DNA of 52,711 bases from Nostoc sp. NMS2 (GTDB taxonomy: Bacteria; Cyanobacteriota; Cyanobacteriia; Cyanobacteriales; Nostocaceae). The first letter of the stretch is position 1. Every line of letters begins with the position of its first letter. The position numbers and the translations under genes were made by a program. The notes beneath the pieces are model-generated. The model worked only from the letters and a program-made list of their open reading frames with translations, searched no databases and was not told the DNA's origin. This document shows positions 6,772 to 16,070 of the stretch, in pieces. Location: positions 1 through 52,711 of the forward strand of contig NZ_JABXKH010000065.1 of NCBI RefSeq assembly GCF_017115105.1. Direction: 5' to 3'.

Positions 6772-8688
6772 TTGATACTATTTATTTTTGGCAATGAGAA
6801 GCAAAGTAGCAAAGAAAAACTTTTAGTTCCAGATTATCAAAACAGTAATATAAATGTAACAACGGACACAGAAATGTCAACATATTTATCTCAAGTTTGG
6901 CAACTGCTGAGAAATTATGTGAGGGATATAAGCTTACAAGAGATGCCAAAGACCACATCGGTGGAAACTAAAGTTGGTTTATCTCTAGGAAAAAGTATTA
7001 AAAAACTAGACAAAGGCTTTAAATTTGCTCAAGATAATTTAAAGGAAGATTTATGGTTTCAAAGACTGCAAGAAAGCTTAGAAAAATGGACAACTCTAAA
7101 GAGCAGTTTGACTTCTAAGATAGGCGATCGCATATCGGGCCCGCTACCATCAGAGTTATATTTGAGAGTGGGCGTAGGCGTAGCCCGCACTTCGACTTCG
7201 CTCAGTGACCATCGTAGACATCGCCAGATGCATGAAGAGATTTATGATTTACTAGGCAATGGAGCGCTGAAATCAGAAATAGTCAACCAAATAATGGAAT
7301 TGGTTCTGACTAGTCAAAAGATTCACCTAGAAGTGCTTTTCTGGCGGCTAGAAGACTTTTATCGTCGTTGGTGTCAGGGAGAATTTATTGATGCCACACC
7401 AGATGATAACCTGCCTCAGAGAACAAAATTAAAGCTAGCGGCACAAAATATTGCGATCGGGCTGAGACAGGTAGATATCTATACAGGGTTGAACGTACTG
7501 ATTTTACTGTTAGAGTTACACCGCTACGCCCAAGAGCGAGATGAACTCAAAGAAAAAATTACCTTCTATCCATCAGCCCAACCAGATACAGACAATTTTT
7601 TCACATCCCAACTGCTGCGGATCATTAACTATAGCGATGCCCTAGAAATTGGCAACTTTAGCAGTATAGTTGGGCAATTCCTCAAAGGTGGTAACTTTCG
7701 TAGTGCTTACTTGGGCGATGCCAACCTCACCGGAGCAAACTTTAGCGGTGCCGACCTCAGCCTTGCTTATCTCGGTGATGCCAACTTAACTGGCGTAAAC
7801 TTCATCGGTGCTAACCTTAGCGGTGCCAACTTCGGCGATGCCAACCTCAGTGGGGCTAACCTCAGTGGGGCTAACCTCAGTGATGCCGACCTTAGCAGCA
7901 CTAACCTTAGTGGTGCTAACCTTAGCTGTGCCAACCTTAGCCGCGCCGACCTGAATCGCGCCGACCTTAGCAGTACCAACCTTAGCCGCGCCGACCTAAG
8001 CCACGCCGACCTCAGCCGCGCCGACCTCAGCAGTACCAACCTTAGTTATACCGACCTCAGCAACGCTATCCTTTTTGGTGCGAATCTAAGTGAAGCCAAT
8101 CTCAGTAACGTCAACCTTAACCATGCTGACCTCTGCCGCGCTGACCTCAGTGGTGCTGATTTGAGTAACGCCATCCTCAACGGTACTAACCTCAGCGACA
8201 CAATTCTTTTCAGTACCAACCTTAGTGATGCCATTCTCATGGCTGCTGACCTTAGCTATGCCAAACTTAACGGTGCCAAACTTAACGGTGCCAAACTTAA
8301 CGGTGCAATGTTCTTAGGTGCAGACCTTAGCGGCGTAGACCTGAGTCGGGTAAGCCTCAACGAAGCTGACCTCAGTGGGGTGATTCTCAGCGAAGCAGAC
8401 CTCAGCGAAGCCGACCTCACCGACGCGATCCTTTTCGGTACAGACTTCAGCTATGCCAACCTTAACAGTGCTAACCTCAGTGGCAGTAACCTGAGTGGTG
8501 CGATTCTCAATGGCGCGAATCTCAGCCACAGTAACCTAAGTTACGCCCTTCTCAGTGGTGCAGACCTCAGCGATGCCAATATGGAAAAAATGACCTGGGG
8601 TAAAAAACAGCAATGGGAAGGTGTGCGGGGATTAGAGACAGCAGTTAATGTCCCGGAGGCATTGAAAGAAGAACTGGGGTTGAATTGA
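6772..8688 (+). CDS. Pentapeptide-repeat protein with a helical N-terminal domain
   Basis: The C-terminal half (about residues 308-612) is a run of roughly sixty A(D/N)LSx pentapeptide repeats, which form a right-handed quadrilateral beta-helix. The N-terminal half (1-305) is helical, without repeats, and includes LEVLFWRLEDFYRRWCQGEF and QNIAIGLRQVDIYTGLNVLI; similar N-domains occur in other cyanobacterial pentapeptide proteins. Near residue 132 the sequence GVGVARTSTSLSDHRRHR derives from an interspersed DNA repeat. The first start in frame is TTG 6772; ATG 6874 (MSTYLSQVWQLL) would give 604 residues and is a plausible alternative. No signal peptide or membrane helix is seen. Known pentapeptide proteins include DNA-gyrase protectors and structural proteins, but nothing here decides the role. 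Confidence 0.85.
   Translation: MILFIFGNEKQSSKEKLLVPDYQNSNINVTTDTEMSTYLSQVWQLLRNYVRDISLQEMPKTTSVETKVGLSLGKSIKKLDKGFKFAQDNLKEDLWFQRLQESLEKWTTLKSSLTSKIGDRISGPLPSELYLRVGVGVARTSTSLSDHRRHRQMHEEIYDLLGNGALKSEIVNQIMELVLTSQKIHLEVLFWRLEDFYRRWCQGEFIDATPDDNLPQRTKLKLAAQNIAIGLRQVDIYTGLNVLILLLELHRYAQERDELKEKITFYPSAQPDTDNFFTSQLLRIINYSDALEIGNFSSIVGQFLKGGNFRSAYLGDANLTGANFSGADLSLAYLGDANLTGVNFIGANLSGANFGDANLSGANLSGANLSDADLSSTNLSGANLSCANLSRADLNRADLSSTNLSRADLSHADLSRADLSSTNLSYTDLSNAILFGANLSEANLSNVNLNHADLCRADLSGADLSNAILNGTNLSDTILFSTNLSDAILMAADLSYAKLNGAKLNGAKLNGAMFLGADLSGVDLSRVSLNEADLSGVILSEADLSEADLTDAILFGTDFSYANLNSANLSGSNLSGAILNGANLSHSNLSYALLSGADLSDANMEKMTWGKKQQWEGVRGLETAVNVPEALKEELGLN
7162..7215 (+). repeat. Interspersed repeats inserted in frame in the pentapeptide gene
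   Basis: GGCGTAGGCGTAGCCCGC followed by ACTTCGACTTCGCTCAGT are both dispersed repeats: the first recurs in the SLH gene near 18679, the second at 22398, 36600 and 39483 in either orientation. Here they encode about 16 extra residues without breaking the frame. Confidence 0.65.
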
Positions 8689-8790
8689 GGGGACGTGGTG
8701 ACATCTGTATTTGTGTACATTAAAACCTCTGCACCCTCAGCATCTCTACCGTTTTCAAAACATTCAGATGCTACCAGGTTTAATTAGAAT

Positions 8791-8871
8791 TTACGCAAAC
8801 AATAGTCAAAACCACAATTTTCTTCTTAGGGCAATTCATGAATTGCCCCTACCGCGTGTATTTTTGCGTAA
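8791..8871. mobile_element. Degenerate MITE-like element (ACTTACGCA family), copy 1
   Basis: Terminal inverted repeats TTACGCAAA (8791-8799) and TTTGCGTAA (8863-8871) enclose an inner palindrome GGCAATTCATGAATTGCC (8830-8847). The same layout with better ends is found at 42608-42698. It has no coding capacity. Confidence 0.6.
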
Positions 8872-8941
8872 GCGTCCTTGATAACGGGGCTTTGCACCCA
8901 GTTTTTCGGTAAAATATAATGCCATTGTTGCAGCAGTTCTC

Positions 8942-10012
8942 ATGACTTCATCTGCGTCGTTTGACACATTAGAGTCTTTACAGGCGGATATCGCTGAATT
9001 GATCGCTCGTTTACCGACATTAAAAAATCGGCAACTTATTCAGCAAGCACTTGCTACTATTGTTCGTCTAGCTGATACCGAAATTGAGCGTCTCGACTGG
9101 AAAATATTGTCGGCTGCGTTAGCAGATATGGAACGCGGTTTCCAGCTTTTTTATGACTACCGACACGTTCGCAAAGTCACCATCTTCGGTTCTGCTCGTC
9201 TAGCGCCAGATACGCCAGAGTACCAAATGGCCGTTGAGTTTGCTCGTGCTGTTTCTCAATTAGGATTTATGGTGATGACTGGCGGTGGCGGTGGAATCAT
9301 GCAGGCGGGTCACGAAGGTGCTGGACGAGAAAATTCCTTTGGATTAAATATTCAATTACCCTTTGAACAAGAAGCAAACCCTTTTATAGAAGGCGATCCC
9401 AAGCTAATTAATTTCAAATATTTCTTTACTCGCAAGCTTTTTCTTCTCAAAGAAAGTGATGCTGTAGCCTTATTTCCGGGAGGCTTTGGTACTCAGGATG
9501 AAGCTTTTGAATGTATGACATTAAGCCAGAATGGTAAGTTTGGCCCAGTACCTCTAGTTTTAATTGACCACCCTGGTGGTGATTACTGGCGGTCTTGGAG
9601 CGAATATATTAATAAGCAATTAGTGCAAAATGGTCTTGTGAGTCCTGAAGACCCCAGCCTTTACACGGTGACAGATAACCTGGATGTGGCTTGTGACGCT
9701 ATTACTCGTTTTTACCAGGTTTATCATTCCTGTCGATATGTAGGCGATCGATTAGTCATCCGCCTGAAGAGCCATATATCAGACGATCTTGTAGAGCAAC
9801 TCAATGCTGATTTCAGCGACATTATTGTTAAAGGACGGATTGAAAAAACTCAGGCATTACCTCAAGAAGCACAAGATGAAACGGTTGAACTACCTCGCCT
9901 CATTTTGTACTTCAATCAACGCGACTTGGGGCGTTTGTATCAGATGATTGCCACAATTAACCAAATGGGTACTGCTTCATTAGAAGATGCAGCACACCCA
10001 GAAAGAAAGTAG
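8942..10012 (+). CDS. LOG family protein (lysine decarboxylase-like Rossmann fold)
   Basis: A 356-residue protein with a LOG/TIGR00730-type domain. The nucleotide-binding signature TGGGGGIMQAGHEGAG lies near residue 112 and the hallmark PGGFGTQDE at about 178-186. LOG proteins are phosphoribohydrolases that release cytokinin-type bases from nucleoside monophosphates, or act on other nucleotides. The extra N-terminal helical segment (1-75) and the C-terminal extension (about 265-356) mark a long subgroup, whose substrate is unknown to me. It is soluble. ATG 8942 is the only good start; no strong ribosome-binding site precedes it. The gene stands alone between repeat-rich spacers. Confidence 0.85.
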   Translation: MTSSASFDTLESLQADIAELIARLPTLKNRQLIQQALATIVRLADTEIERLDWKILSAALADMERGFQLFYDYRHVRKVTIFGSARLAPDTPEYQMAVEFARAVSQLGFMVMTGGGGGIMQAGHEGAGRENSFGLNIQLPFEQEANPFIEGDPKLINFKYFFTRKLFLLKESDAVALFPGGFGTQDEAFECMTLSQNGKFGPVPLVLIDHPGGDYWRSWSEYINKQLVQNGLVSPEDPSLYTVTDNLDVACDAITRFYQVYHSCRYVGDRLVIRLKSHISDDLVEQLNADFSDIIVKGRIEKTQALPQEAQDETVELPRLILYFNQRDLGRLYQMIATINQMGTASLEDAAHPERK

Positions 10013-10019
10013 GGTTTAG

Positions 10020-10037
10020 GGGTGGATTTTTCCACCC
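10020..10037 (+). terminator. Possible terminator after the LOG-family gene
   Basis: GGGTGGA pairs with TCCACCC around a TTTT loop, eight bases after the stop codon. The T run (ATTTTT near 10048) is about 11 nt away, so this is a weak candidate. Confidence 0.4.
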
Positions 10038-10471
10038 GTATCCCAATATTTTTGACAGGCTTCTGTTGTCAGTTTAATATCTTTCGGATAAAAGACTTGA
10101 CTAGCACCGCACGGCGTAAATAAGCAACCCATTTTAAATGTCTAGTTGATATGTCTGCTTTAGCATGACTTTGAAAGAGGTATTGAAGATTAAATTTCCA
10201 ATGTATATAAATTATTATCAAATTTTTAATAAAAAATGATGAAATCTGAAGAGTCAATTTGCTTTGCCTCCTTTATACTGGCTTTCAAGAGACGTGGCTC
10301 TTAGCTCGACTTTATTTTGTAAAAAGTATAACGAAAATCATGTGATTCACCTTACTTTCAGATGTGAAATGCACCAGTTATTGTGACTCAATGCTGATCG
10401 GCATAAAAAAGCGTGTATATTGGCACAGGAAATAATATAAAACATCCTAAACACATATAGAGGAATAAAAT
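10038..10471. other. Intergenic region upstream of dacB
   Basis: AT-rich spacer without a credible gene. It holds a fragment GCACGGCGTAAATAA (about 10108-10122) that recurs at 46839-46853, and a -10-like TATATT near 10416. The dacB ribosome-binding site AGAGGA is at 10459-10464, seven bases before ATG. Confidence 0.45.
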
Positions 10472-11794
10472 ATGCTGGAATTATTGGGTTCAGGTTTGGT
10501 GTCACTCTGGCTGGAAATGGCCGGAGTACAAATCAAGCCTCTAGATGCCTTAGATGCTTTAACTTGGCAAAGTAGTCCTGGCTTAGTTCTTGCCCCCGAT
10601 CCCAATCCAACTGGGGCAACTACGGTGCAAGAATATCTGAAAAAGCTCATCACATCAAAAGTGGTGGCGCAAAATCTGGCTGAGAGTCAGGGCATTTGGA
10701 TGCAGTCGGGGCCAATGCTGATGGCAAATCACCAAGGTACAACACCTCTCCCTGCTGCCTCTTTAACCAAAATTGCCACTTCCCTAGTTGCTTTGAAAAC
10801 TTGGGGGCCAGATTACCAATTTGATACTTTGGTGAGTATTACTGGGCCAGTGGTAAATGGAGTTGTGCAGGGTGATTTGGTGATTACAGGCGGTGGCGAT
10901 CCTTTGTTTGTTTGGGAAGAAGCGATCGCTCTTGGTAATACTCTTAATAAAATGGGCATCAAGCAGGTAAAGGGAAATTTAATTATTAATGGCAGTTTTG
11001 CCATGAATTTCCAACGGCAACCGATGCTGGCGGGTATGCTGCTCAAGCAAATACTAAATCGTGCAACTTGGGGCCGCCCCGCTATTTACGTCCACTCAAT
11101 CATGGCGAAGGGAACACCCAAGCCTCAAGTTGTCATTTCGGGGACGGTGAAGGTTGAGGCCCAACCAAACTCTCAACAAACTTTGTTACTGCGTCATCGC
11201 TCCTTACCCTTGAAGCAACTGCTCAAGGAAATGAACATTTATAGTAATAACGATATGGCAGAGATGCTAGCAGAGTCAGTGGGAGGAGCAGCTGTAGTCC
11301 AATCCACTGCTGCTAACCTTGCGAGAGTGCCACAAGTGGAAATTCAGTTAATCAATGGTTCTGGACTAGGCCCCGAAAATCGCATTTCCCCCAGGGCTGT
11401 TTGTGCGATGTTTATGGCTATTCAAAGTGAGGCATCTGCCCATCAGCTAAATCTGGGTGACTTGTTCCCGATGTCTGGGTTTGATCACCGAGGAACAGTA
11501 CACGCCAGACACATTCCCCTTGCTACTGTGATCAAAACTGGCACTCTTCGGGATGTGAGCGCTTTAGCGGGAGTTATGCCCACACGCGATCGCGGTTTGG
11601 TTTGGTTTGCTATTATCAACCGTGGGACAAATGTTTGGGGTTTGCGGACTGGACAAGACCAACTACTACAAAATGTTGTAAAACAGTTACAACTACCTCT
11701 AACCGTTCCTACTGCCCTCATTCCCCACTCAGCCATCAACTCTTTACCCCAGCTAGGTGCAACCAGTCGGAATGAAATTTTATTCAAAAGTTAG
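10472..11794 (+). CDS. dacB: D-alanyl-D-alanine carboxypeptidase, PBP4 type (peptidase S13)
   Basis: A 440-residue penicillin-binding protein of class C. The three catalytic motifs are visible: SLTK near residues 97-100 (serine nucleophile), SNN in IYSNNDMAEML near 255, and KTGTL near 354. The insert between the first two motifs carries a GDLVITGGGDPLF sequence typical of S13 enzymes. They trim or cut cross-links in peptidoglycan and act in the periplasm. The N-terminus LLGSGLVSLWLEMAG is moderately hydrophobic and is a weak candidate for a membrane signal. AGAGGA lies seven bases upstream of ATG and fixes the start. Length and motif spacing are normal. Confidence 0.9.
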   Translation: MLELLGSGLVSLWLEMAGVQIKPLDALDALTWQSSPGLVLAPDPNPTGATTVQEYLKKLITSKVVAQNLAESQGIWMQSGPMLMANHQGTTPLPAASLTKIATSLVALKTWGPDYQFDTLVSITGPVVNGVVQGDLVITGGGDPLFVWEEAIALGNTLNKMGIKQVKGNLIINGSFAMNFQRQPMLAGMLLKQILNRATWGRPAIYVHSIMAKGTPKPQVVISGTVKVEAQPNSQQTLLLRHRSLPLKQLLKEMNIYSNNDMAEMLAESVGGAAVVQSTAANLARVPQVEIQLINGSGLGPENRISPRAVCAMFMAIQSEASAHQLNLGDLFPMSGFDHRGTVHARHIPLATVIKTGTLRDVSALAGVMPTRDRGLVWFAIINRGTNVWGLRTGQDQLLQNVVKQLQLPLTVPTALIPHSAINSLPQLGATSRNEILFKS

Positions 11795-12302
11795 TTCATC
11801 ATCTGCTCAGGTTTTGAACCAAAAGTGAGCGTGGGTGTCCTCTATCTTCTTTTTATAGTTCTAGTTTTGTTAGCAATCCAAAAGTTTTAACAAAGTTTAG
11901 GGGTTTAATTCCTCTACCTCTACAAGCAGAAAGTTTTGGGTCGGGGACTGCGAATGCAAAGTTGCTCCTCTACAGCGCTTCTCTGCGAGACGCTTTGCGA
12001 ACGCGCATCCTGCGGCGGGGGAGACCCCAAGACCGCAATGCAGCGCTAAATCCCCGTCACAAAACTTAATTACGAATTACGAATTACGAATTACGAATTA
12101 TTTAATGATGGGTAAAAACCGAACTTGTAAAGGGTAAATGTCCATAATAGCTTTTGGGTTAAATTTTCAATTAACTTGATTATAGGTAACTCGTAAAATG
12201 CCCTAACCACAGGATTGGGAAGAGCAGGCGAAACCGGAAGTAAAAATAACTGTAAATAGATTTGTCACGACTAAGCAACAATTAAGCTTATAAATTTAGA
12301 TT
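11795..12302. other. Repeat-rich intergenic region before htrA
   Basis: No gene seen. It contains an interspersed GC-rich repeat around 11970-12010 (TTCTCTGCGAGACGCTTTGC), a relative of the block near 26200, and a tandem array of TACGAATTAC units at 12069-12100. The sequence just before the protease gene is AT-rich and lacks a clear ribosome-binding site. Confidence 0.5.
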
Positions 12303-12308
12303 GTGATT

Positions 12309-13520
12309 ATGCGATTTCCCAAATTACCCAGATCCATACGTCAACTCAGTAGTTATGTTTTAGCGATCGCGCTAGGAGTTGTGCTAACGGTTAGCACATT
12401 GCAGGTGTTGCCCTCCCAAGCCGAACCCGCACCTCCAATAGGAGATACTTCACAACTGATTGCCCAACGACAATCACCAGCCACGGCTGCGATCGGTAGT
12501 ACTAGCTTTGTGACAGCAGCAGTGAATCATGTTGGTTCAGCAGTTGTTCGCATTGATACTGAGCGGACAATTACTCGTCGCGTTGATCCATTTATGGAAG
12601 ACCCCTTTTTCCGGCGGTTTTTTGGTGATGGTTTCTCCCAACAAATGCCCCCTTCTGAGCAGTTACGCGGTTTAGGCTCAGGTTTCATTATTGACAAGAG
12701 CGGCTTAGTTATGACTAACGCCCATGTGGTCGATAAGGCTGATAAGGTAACAGTCCGGCTCAAAGATGGCCGCACCTTTGAAGGAAAAGTTCAAGGCATT
12801 GATGAAGTTACAGATTTGGCAGTAGTCAAGATTAACGCTGGTAACGATTTACCAGTCGCACCCTTGGGTTCTTCCACTAATGTCCAAGTCGGAGATTGGG
12901 CGATCGCAGTTGGTAATCCTTTAGGATTTGATAACACCGTTACCTTGGGGATTGTCAGTACTCTCAAACGTTCCAGCGCCCAAGTTGGTATTAGCGACAA
13001 ACGCTTAGACTTCATTCAAACCGATGCCGCCATTAACCCAGGTAACTCTGGCGGTCCGCTATTAAATGGCCAAGGTGAAGTGATTGGCATTAACACAGCC
13101 ATCCGTCCCGACGCGATGGGTATTGGGTTTGCCATTCCTATTGATAAAGCCAAAGCGATCGCCGCGCAACTGCAACGTGATGGCAAAGTTGCTCACCCCT
13201 ATTTAGGTGTGCAAATGCTAACTTTAACACCCGATCTTGCCAAACAAAATAACACCGATCCCAACTCTCCTATTCAGATACCAGAAATTAATGGTGTTTT
13301 TGTAATGCGAGTAGTTCCCAATTCTCCAGCCGCATCTGCTGGTATCCGGCGCGGGGATGTAATTCTGCAAGTAGATGGTAAAGCTATTACCAGCGCTGAA
13401 CAATTGCAAAATGTTGTAGAAGACAGTCGGCTTGGTCAAGTATTACAGTTGAAAGTGCAACGGGGTAATCAGACACAGCAGCTTTCAATCCGTACAGCCG
13501 AGTTGCAAAATGCTTCGTAG
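12309..13520 (+). CDS. HtrA/Deg-type serine protease with PDZ domain
   Basis: A 403-residue trypsin-fold protease of the HhoA/HhoB/HtrA group of cyanobacteria. An N-terminal hydrophobic segment ([18 protein letters not shown]) followed by a cleavable or anchoring region sends it to the periplasm or thylakoid lumen. The catalytic triad is His in MTNAHVVD (about residue 139), Asp in TDLAVVKI (about 169) and Ser in GNSGGPL (about 247). One PDZ domain occupies about residues 295-395 (HPYLGVQM ... [24 protein letters not shown]). It degrades or refolds damaged proteins under heat or light stress. Which of the three cyanobacterial paralogues it is cannot be told reliably. GTG 12303 is an alternative start, two codons upstream. 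Confidence 0.92.
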   Translation: MRFPKLPRSIRQLSSYVLAIALGVVLTVSTLQVLPSQAEPAPPIGDTSQLIAQRQSPATAAIGSTSFVTAAVNHVGSAVVRIDTERTITRRVDPFMEDPFFRRFFGDGFSQQMPPSEQLRGLGSGFIIDKSGLVMTNAHVVDKADKVTVRLKDGRTFEGKVQGIDEVTDLAVVKINAGNDLPVAPLGSSTNVQVGDWAIAVGNPLGFDNTVTLGIVSTLKRSSAQVGISDKRLDFIQTDAAINPGNSGGPLLNGQGEVIGINTAIRPDAMGIGFAIPIDKAKAIAAQLQRDGKVAHPYLGVQMLTLTPDLAKQNNTDPNSPIQIPEINGVFVMRVVPNSPAASAGIRRGDVILQVDGKAITSAEQLQNVVEDSRLGQVLQLKVQRGNQTQQLSIRTAELQNAS

Positions 13521-13849
13521 GGGCAATATAGCCCAATACGCTTGGGTTAAGCATTTCTTTCTTCTCTCTGCGGACTCTGCGCCTTGGCGGTTCGTTAAAA
13601 AATTGACTTGGATAACAGAGTTTTAGCCTTAACTGAAGCGTATTGCAATATAGCCGATTTTAATTGTGTGGAATAGTGTCAACTTAAGTTAAAAGGGCGG
13701 TTAGAAACCTCGTCTACACGAAACTTTACCCACCGATCTGGGTTTCAAACCCTTAATTTTTTCTTAGTCCGCCTCCGCGGACTTTGCCTGTGTAGCTTCC
13801 TGTCGTAGGCATCGCTCTAACAGAGATTTCAAAATGCCAACGAGTCAAA
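13521..13849. other. Repeat-containing spacer between convergent genes
   Basis: About 330 bases between the protease (+) and the MBL-fold gene (-). Interspersed repeats include CTCTGCGGACTCTGCGCCTT (13577-13596) and GTCCGCCTCCGCGGACTTTG (13769-13788). No gene and no strong terminator hairpin with a T run were found. Confidence 0.5.
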
Positions 13850-14752
13850 TCACTTACCAACAGCTAAAACTAGACCTTCATGGGCTAATACTGCTTGAGG
13901 AAAGGCAGATTTAACATCGACTTGAACCCGGTCAAGAAAATCATCATGGTCATCTGGGTGATGATGAGAAATAGCTAGCCGTTGCACACCAGCATTCAGG
14001 GCTGCATTCATCGCAGCTTGCCAGAGCAAATCAGCAGAGTCATGGTTGTGAGATGTAGGGGGAGTGTAAGTGGCATTGGCAATCAGCAAATCAACGCCTT
14101 TAATAAACTCTAAAATCCGCTCTCGCTCCACCTGCTCGGCATTCTGGTGCAAATCCGTGACGTAGGCAACACTACAATCTTGCCAAGTAACTCGGTAGCC
14201 AACTGAGCGCTGAGTTTGATTGATTAATGCGGTTGTAATGGTGACATCATCTAGCTTTACATCACTGTCTAAAGTTAGATTGTAAAACTGCAATTCCGAC
14301 TGCATTACCTGTAAAGGATAAGGAAAGTGGGGCTGGAGCATCTGATCGTACAAACATTGTTTGATTGAGGCTCCATTTGAGGCAGCTGTGCCGTAAATAT
14401 GAAAGCAATTTTCCCCAATAAATGCGGGAGCAAAAAAGGGAAACCCTTGAATCCGATTTGATTGACAGTTGGTAAAAAATAAATGGGCTTGTATTGGCTG
14501 TTGTAGTTCTTGCCAAGTTTTACCCAGTATGCGTAAGCCAGTACCGCCATCAAAAATCAAGCGTTTCCCACCTACATGTATTTCTACACAAGCAGTATTA
14601 CCACCATAGCGGTTGGTGCTGGTGTCTGGGGTGGGAATCAAGCCCCGTACACCCCAGAATTGCACGATAAACTCACCTGCTGGGCTACTTGGCAGAGTAG
14701 CAGACTTTTCAGGTATGTAGCTCTGGGAATCCGACAACTCAAAATTTGACAT
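13850..14752 (-). CDS. Metallo-beta-lactamase-fold protein lacking the metal ligands
   Basis: A 300-residue protein with the layout of cyanobacterial MBL hydrolases of the cAMP-phosphodiesterase/ComEC-like type: FWGVRGLIPTPDTSTNRYGG, a strand ending IFDGGTGLR, then IQGFPFFAPAFIGEN. The zinc motif THTHWDHIQG expected at about residues 93-103 reads TNCQSNRIQG, so all four ligands of HxHxDH are replaced. The later HDAQY-like motif reads ANATY, and only SHHHPDDHDD near 261 is kept. It is therefore probably not a metal-dependent hydrolase, but the frame is intact and the rest of the fold is conserved, which suggests a retained non-catalytic role. It lies 11 bp after panD on the same strand, so the two are likely cotranscribed. 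Confidence 0.85.
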   Translation of the reverse strand: MSNFELSDSQSYIPEKSATLPSSPAGEFIVQFWGVRGLIPTPDTSTNRYGGNTACVEIHVGGKRLIFDGGTGLRILGKTWQELQQPIQAHLFFTNCQSNRIQGFPFFAPAFIGENCFHIYGTAASNGASIKQCLYDQMLQPHFPYPLQVMQSELQFYNLTLDSDVKLDDVTITTALINQTQRSVGYRVTWQDCSVAYVTDLHQNAEQVERERILEFIKGVDLLIANATYTPPTSHNHDSADLLWQAAMNAALNAGVQRLAISHHHPDDHDDFLDRVQVDVKSAFPQAVLAHEGLVLAVGK

Positions 14753-14763
14753 TTTCCTTCAAA

Positions 14764-15147
14764 TTAGACCTTAACGAGCAGGTCATCGTAGCGCCGAACT
14801 TCCAACAACCTGTTTTTTTCGTCCACAATGACTACCGTAGGAGAGTAACTTTTTAACTCTTCTGGAGTGAACTGCCCGTAAGTCATTATAATCAAGCGAT
14901 CGCCAATAATGCCTAGACGTGCCGCACCCCCATTTAGCTCAATTACTCCTGAATGGGCTGGAGCCGGGATCGCATAAGTAATAAAACGCTGACCATTGGC
15001 ACTATTAACTACTTGCACCTGCTCGTAAGGTAAGATCCCAGCTTTTTCCAAAAGGATTTCATCGATGCTGATACTACCCACGTAGTTGATATTCGCCCCC
15101 GTAAGGGTGCAATTATGAATTTTTGCCAAAAGGATAGTGCGCTGCAT
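14764..15147 (-). CDS. panD: Aspartate 1-decarboxylase proenzyme
   Basis: A 127-residue PanD, of full family length. It makes beta-alanine from aspartate for pantothenate and coenzyme A. The self-processing site is Gly24-Ser25 in NYVGSISID, which is cut to give the pyruvoyl cofactor on the new alpha chain. The substrate-binding Lys9 (LLAKIHN), Tyr58-type residue (FITYAIPAP) and NGGAARLG stretch are present. It is a cytoplasmic tetramer in known members. The start at ATG 15147 agrees with the family. The MBL-fold gene follows 11 bp downstream, and upstream lies a short spacer with an AGACGCGATT palindrome. Confidence 0.95.
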   Translation of the reverse strand: MQRTILLAKIHNCTLTGANINYVGSISIDEILLEKAGILPYEQVQVVNSANGQRFITYAIPAPAHSGVIELNGGAARLGIIGDRLIIMTYGQFTPEELKSYSPTVVIVDEKNRLLEVRRYDDLLVKV

Positions 15148-15205
15148 TTGAGTTTGGGGTTGGTGGCAGATTTTGCGATCCGTAACAAGCGAAAGTTATG
15201 AGTAG

Positions 15206-15225
15206 AGACGCGATTAATCGCGTCT
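15206..15225. repeat. AGACGCGATT palindrome, copy 1
   Basis: Perfect 20-bp palindrome AGACGCGATTAATCGCGTCT. Further copies with a changed centre lie at 30225-30244 and twice inside cobN (35710-35729 and 35743-35762). Confidence 0.8.
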
Positions 15226-15290
15226 ATACAGAAGTTAGGATTGAGGAATAAAAATTTATAACTCTTAACTCCTAACTCCTAACTCTTCTA

Positions 15291-15803
15291 TTATCCTCTA
15301 TAAGCTTTGACGGATTTTTCTACTAAAGCTGCAACCTTGTCCACATCTTGCCAACCGAGAATTTCAGTCACCTTTTTTTCCAAATTTTTATAACTACGGA
15401 AAAATTCGGCAATTTCATCTAAGCGGTGTGGCGCTACGTCTTTCAGGGATTTTACTTGAGTGTAGCGCGGATCTTTGTCAGGAACACAAAGGATTTTTTC
15501 ATCGCGATCGCCACCGTCAATCATCTCCAAGAAGCCAATTGGTCGTGCAGCAATAACACAGCCTGGAAAGGTTGGCTCGTCAATTATGACCATACCATCT
15601 AGGGGATCGCCATCTTCAGCTAAAGTATTAGGTACAAAGCCGTAGTCATAAGGATATTTTACCGAGGAATAAAGTACTCGGTCTAGAGCAAAAGCTTCTA
15701 GTTCCTTGTCGTATTCGTATTTATTTTTACTTCCGCCAGTAATTTCAATCAGAACGTTGATTAAACCGGGTTTCGGTTGGGCAGGAATACGAGATAAATC
15801 CAC
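15291..15803 (-). CDS. ppa: Soluble inorganic pyrophosphatase (family I)
   Basis: A 170-residue family I pyrophosphatase, which splits pyrophosphate into phosphate and drives biosynthetic reactions. Signature features are KYEYDKE near the N-terminus, [11 protein letters not shown], and the magnesium-binding [10 protein letters not shown] with three catalytic aspartates; the second acidic group is in DKDPRY. GTG 15803 is chosen as the start because an AGAGGA ribosome-binding site (15811-15816) sits seven bases upstream and the protein then begins [13 protein letters not shown] at the usual family position. An ATG at 15839 would add 12 unusual residues. It is a cytoplasmic enzyme and is monocistronic as far as can be seen. 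Confidence 0.93.
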   Translation of the reverse strand: MDLSRIPAQPKPGLINVLIEITGGSKNKYEYDKELEAFALDRVLYSSVKYPYDYGFVPNTLAEDGDPLDGMVIIDEPTFPGCVIAARPIGFLEMIDGGDRDEKILCVPDKDPRYTQVKSLKDVAPHRLDEIAEFFRSYKNLEKKVTEILGWQDVDKVAALVEKSVKAYRG

Positions 15804-15810
15804 AAAAAAG

Positions 15811-15816
15811 TCCTCT
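15811..15816 (-). promoter_or_regulatory. Ribosome-binding site deciding the ppa start
   Basis: AGAGGA on the minus strand, seven bases before GTG 15803. It favours the short protein over the frame's upstream ATG at 15839. Confidence 0.6.
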
Positions 15817-16011
15817 GATAACAGTGAATCATGGGGCACTCAGTCAGCTTCGCTCCCCGTGTAGAATTTTAGGGCAATTATGGATCTCTTCCCAAGGTAT
15901 TCATTCTATGGGATGGGGCATTAGGAATGGGGAATGGGAAGAGATAAGGGAGACAAGGGAGAGGGGGAAGACAAACAAGAAACTTGTTTAATAATTCTCC
16001 CTCATCTCCCC

Positions 16012-16060
16012 CTGCTCCCTGCTCCCTGCTCCCTGCCCCCTGCTCCCTGCTCCCTGCTCT
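16012..16060 (+). repeat. CTCCCTG heptamer tandem array
   Basis: About seven tandem units of GCTCCCT, one with C in place of T. This is a classical short tandemly repeated repetitive (STRR) sequence of heterocyst-forming cyanobacteria. Frames across it give low-complexity shadows such as SREQGAG. Confidence 0.85.
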
Positions 16061-16070
16061 TTTGAAAAAT

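Noticed and set aside
7767..8529. Three leucine/arginine-rich minus-strand frames
   Set aside because: They are shadows of the pentapeptide-repeat codons, low in complexity and in no recognised family.
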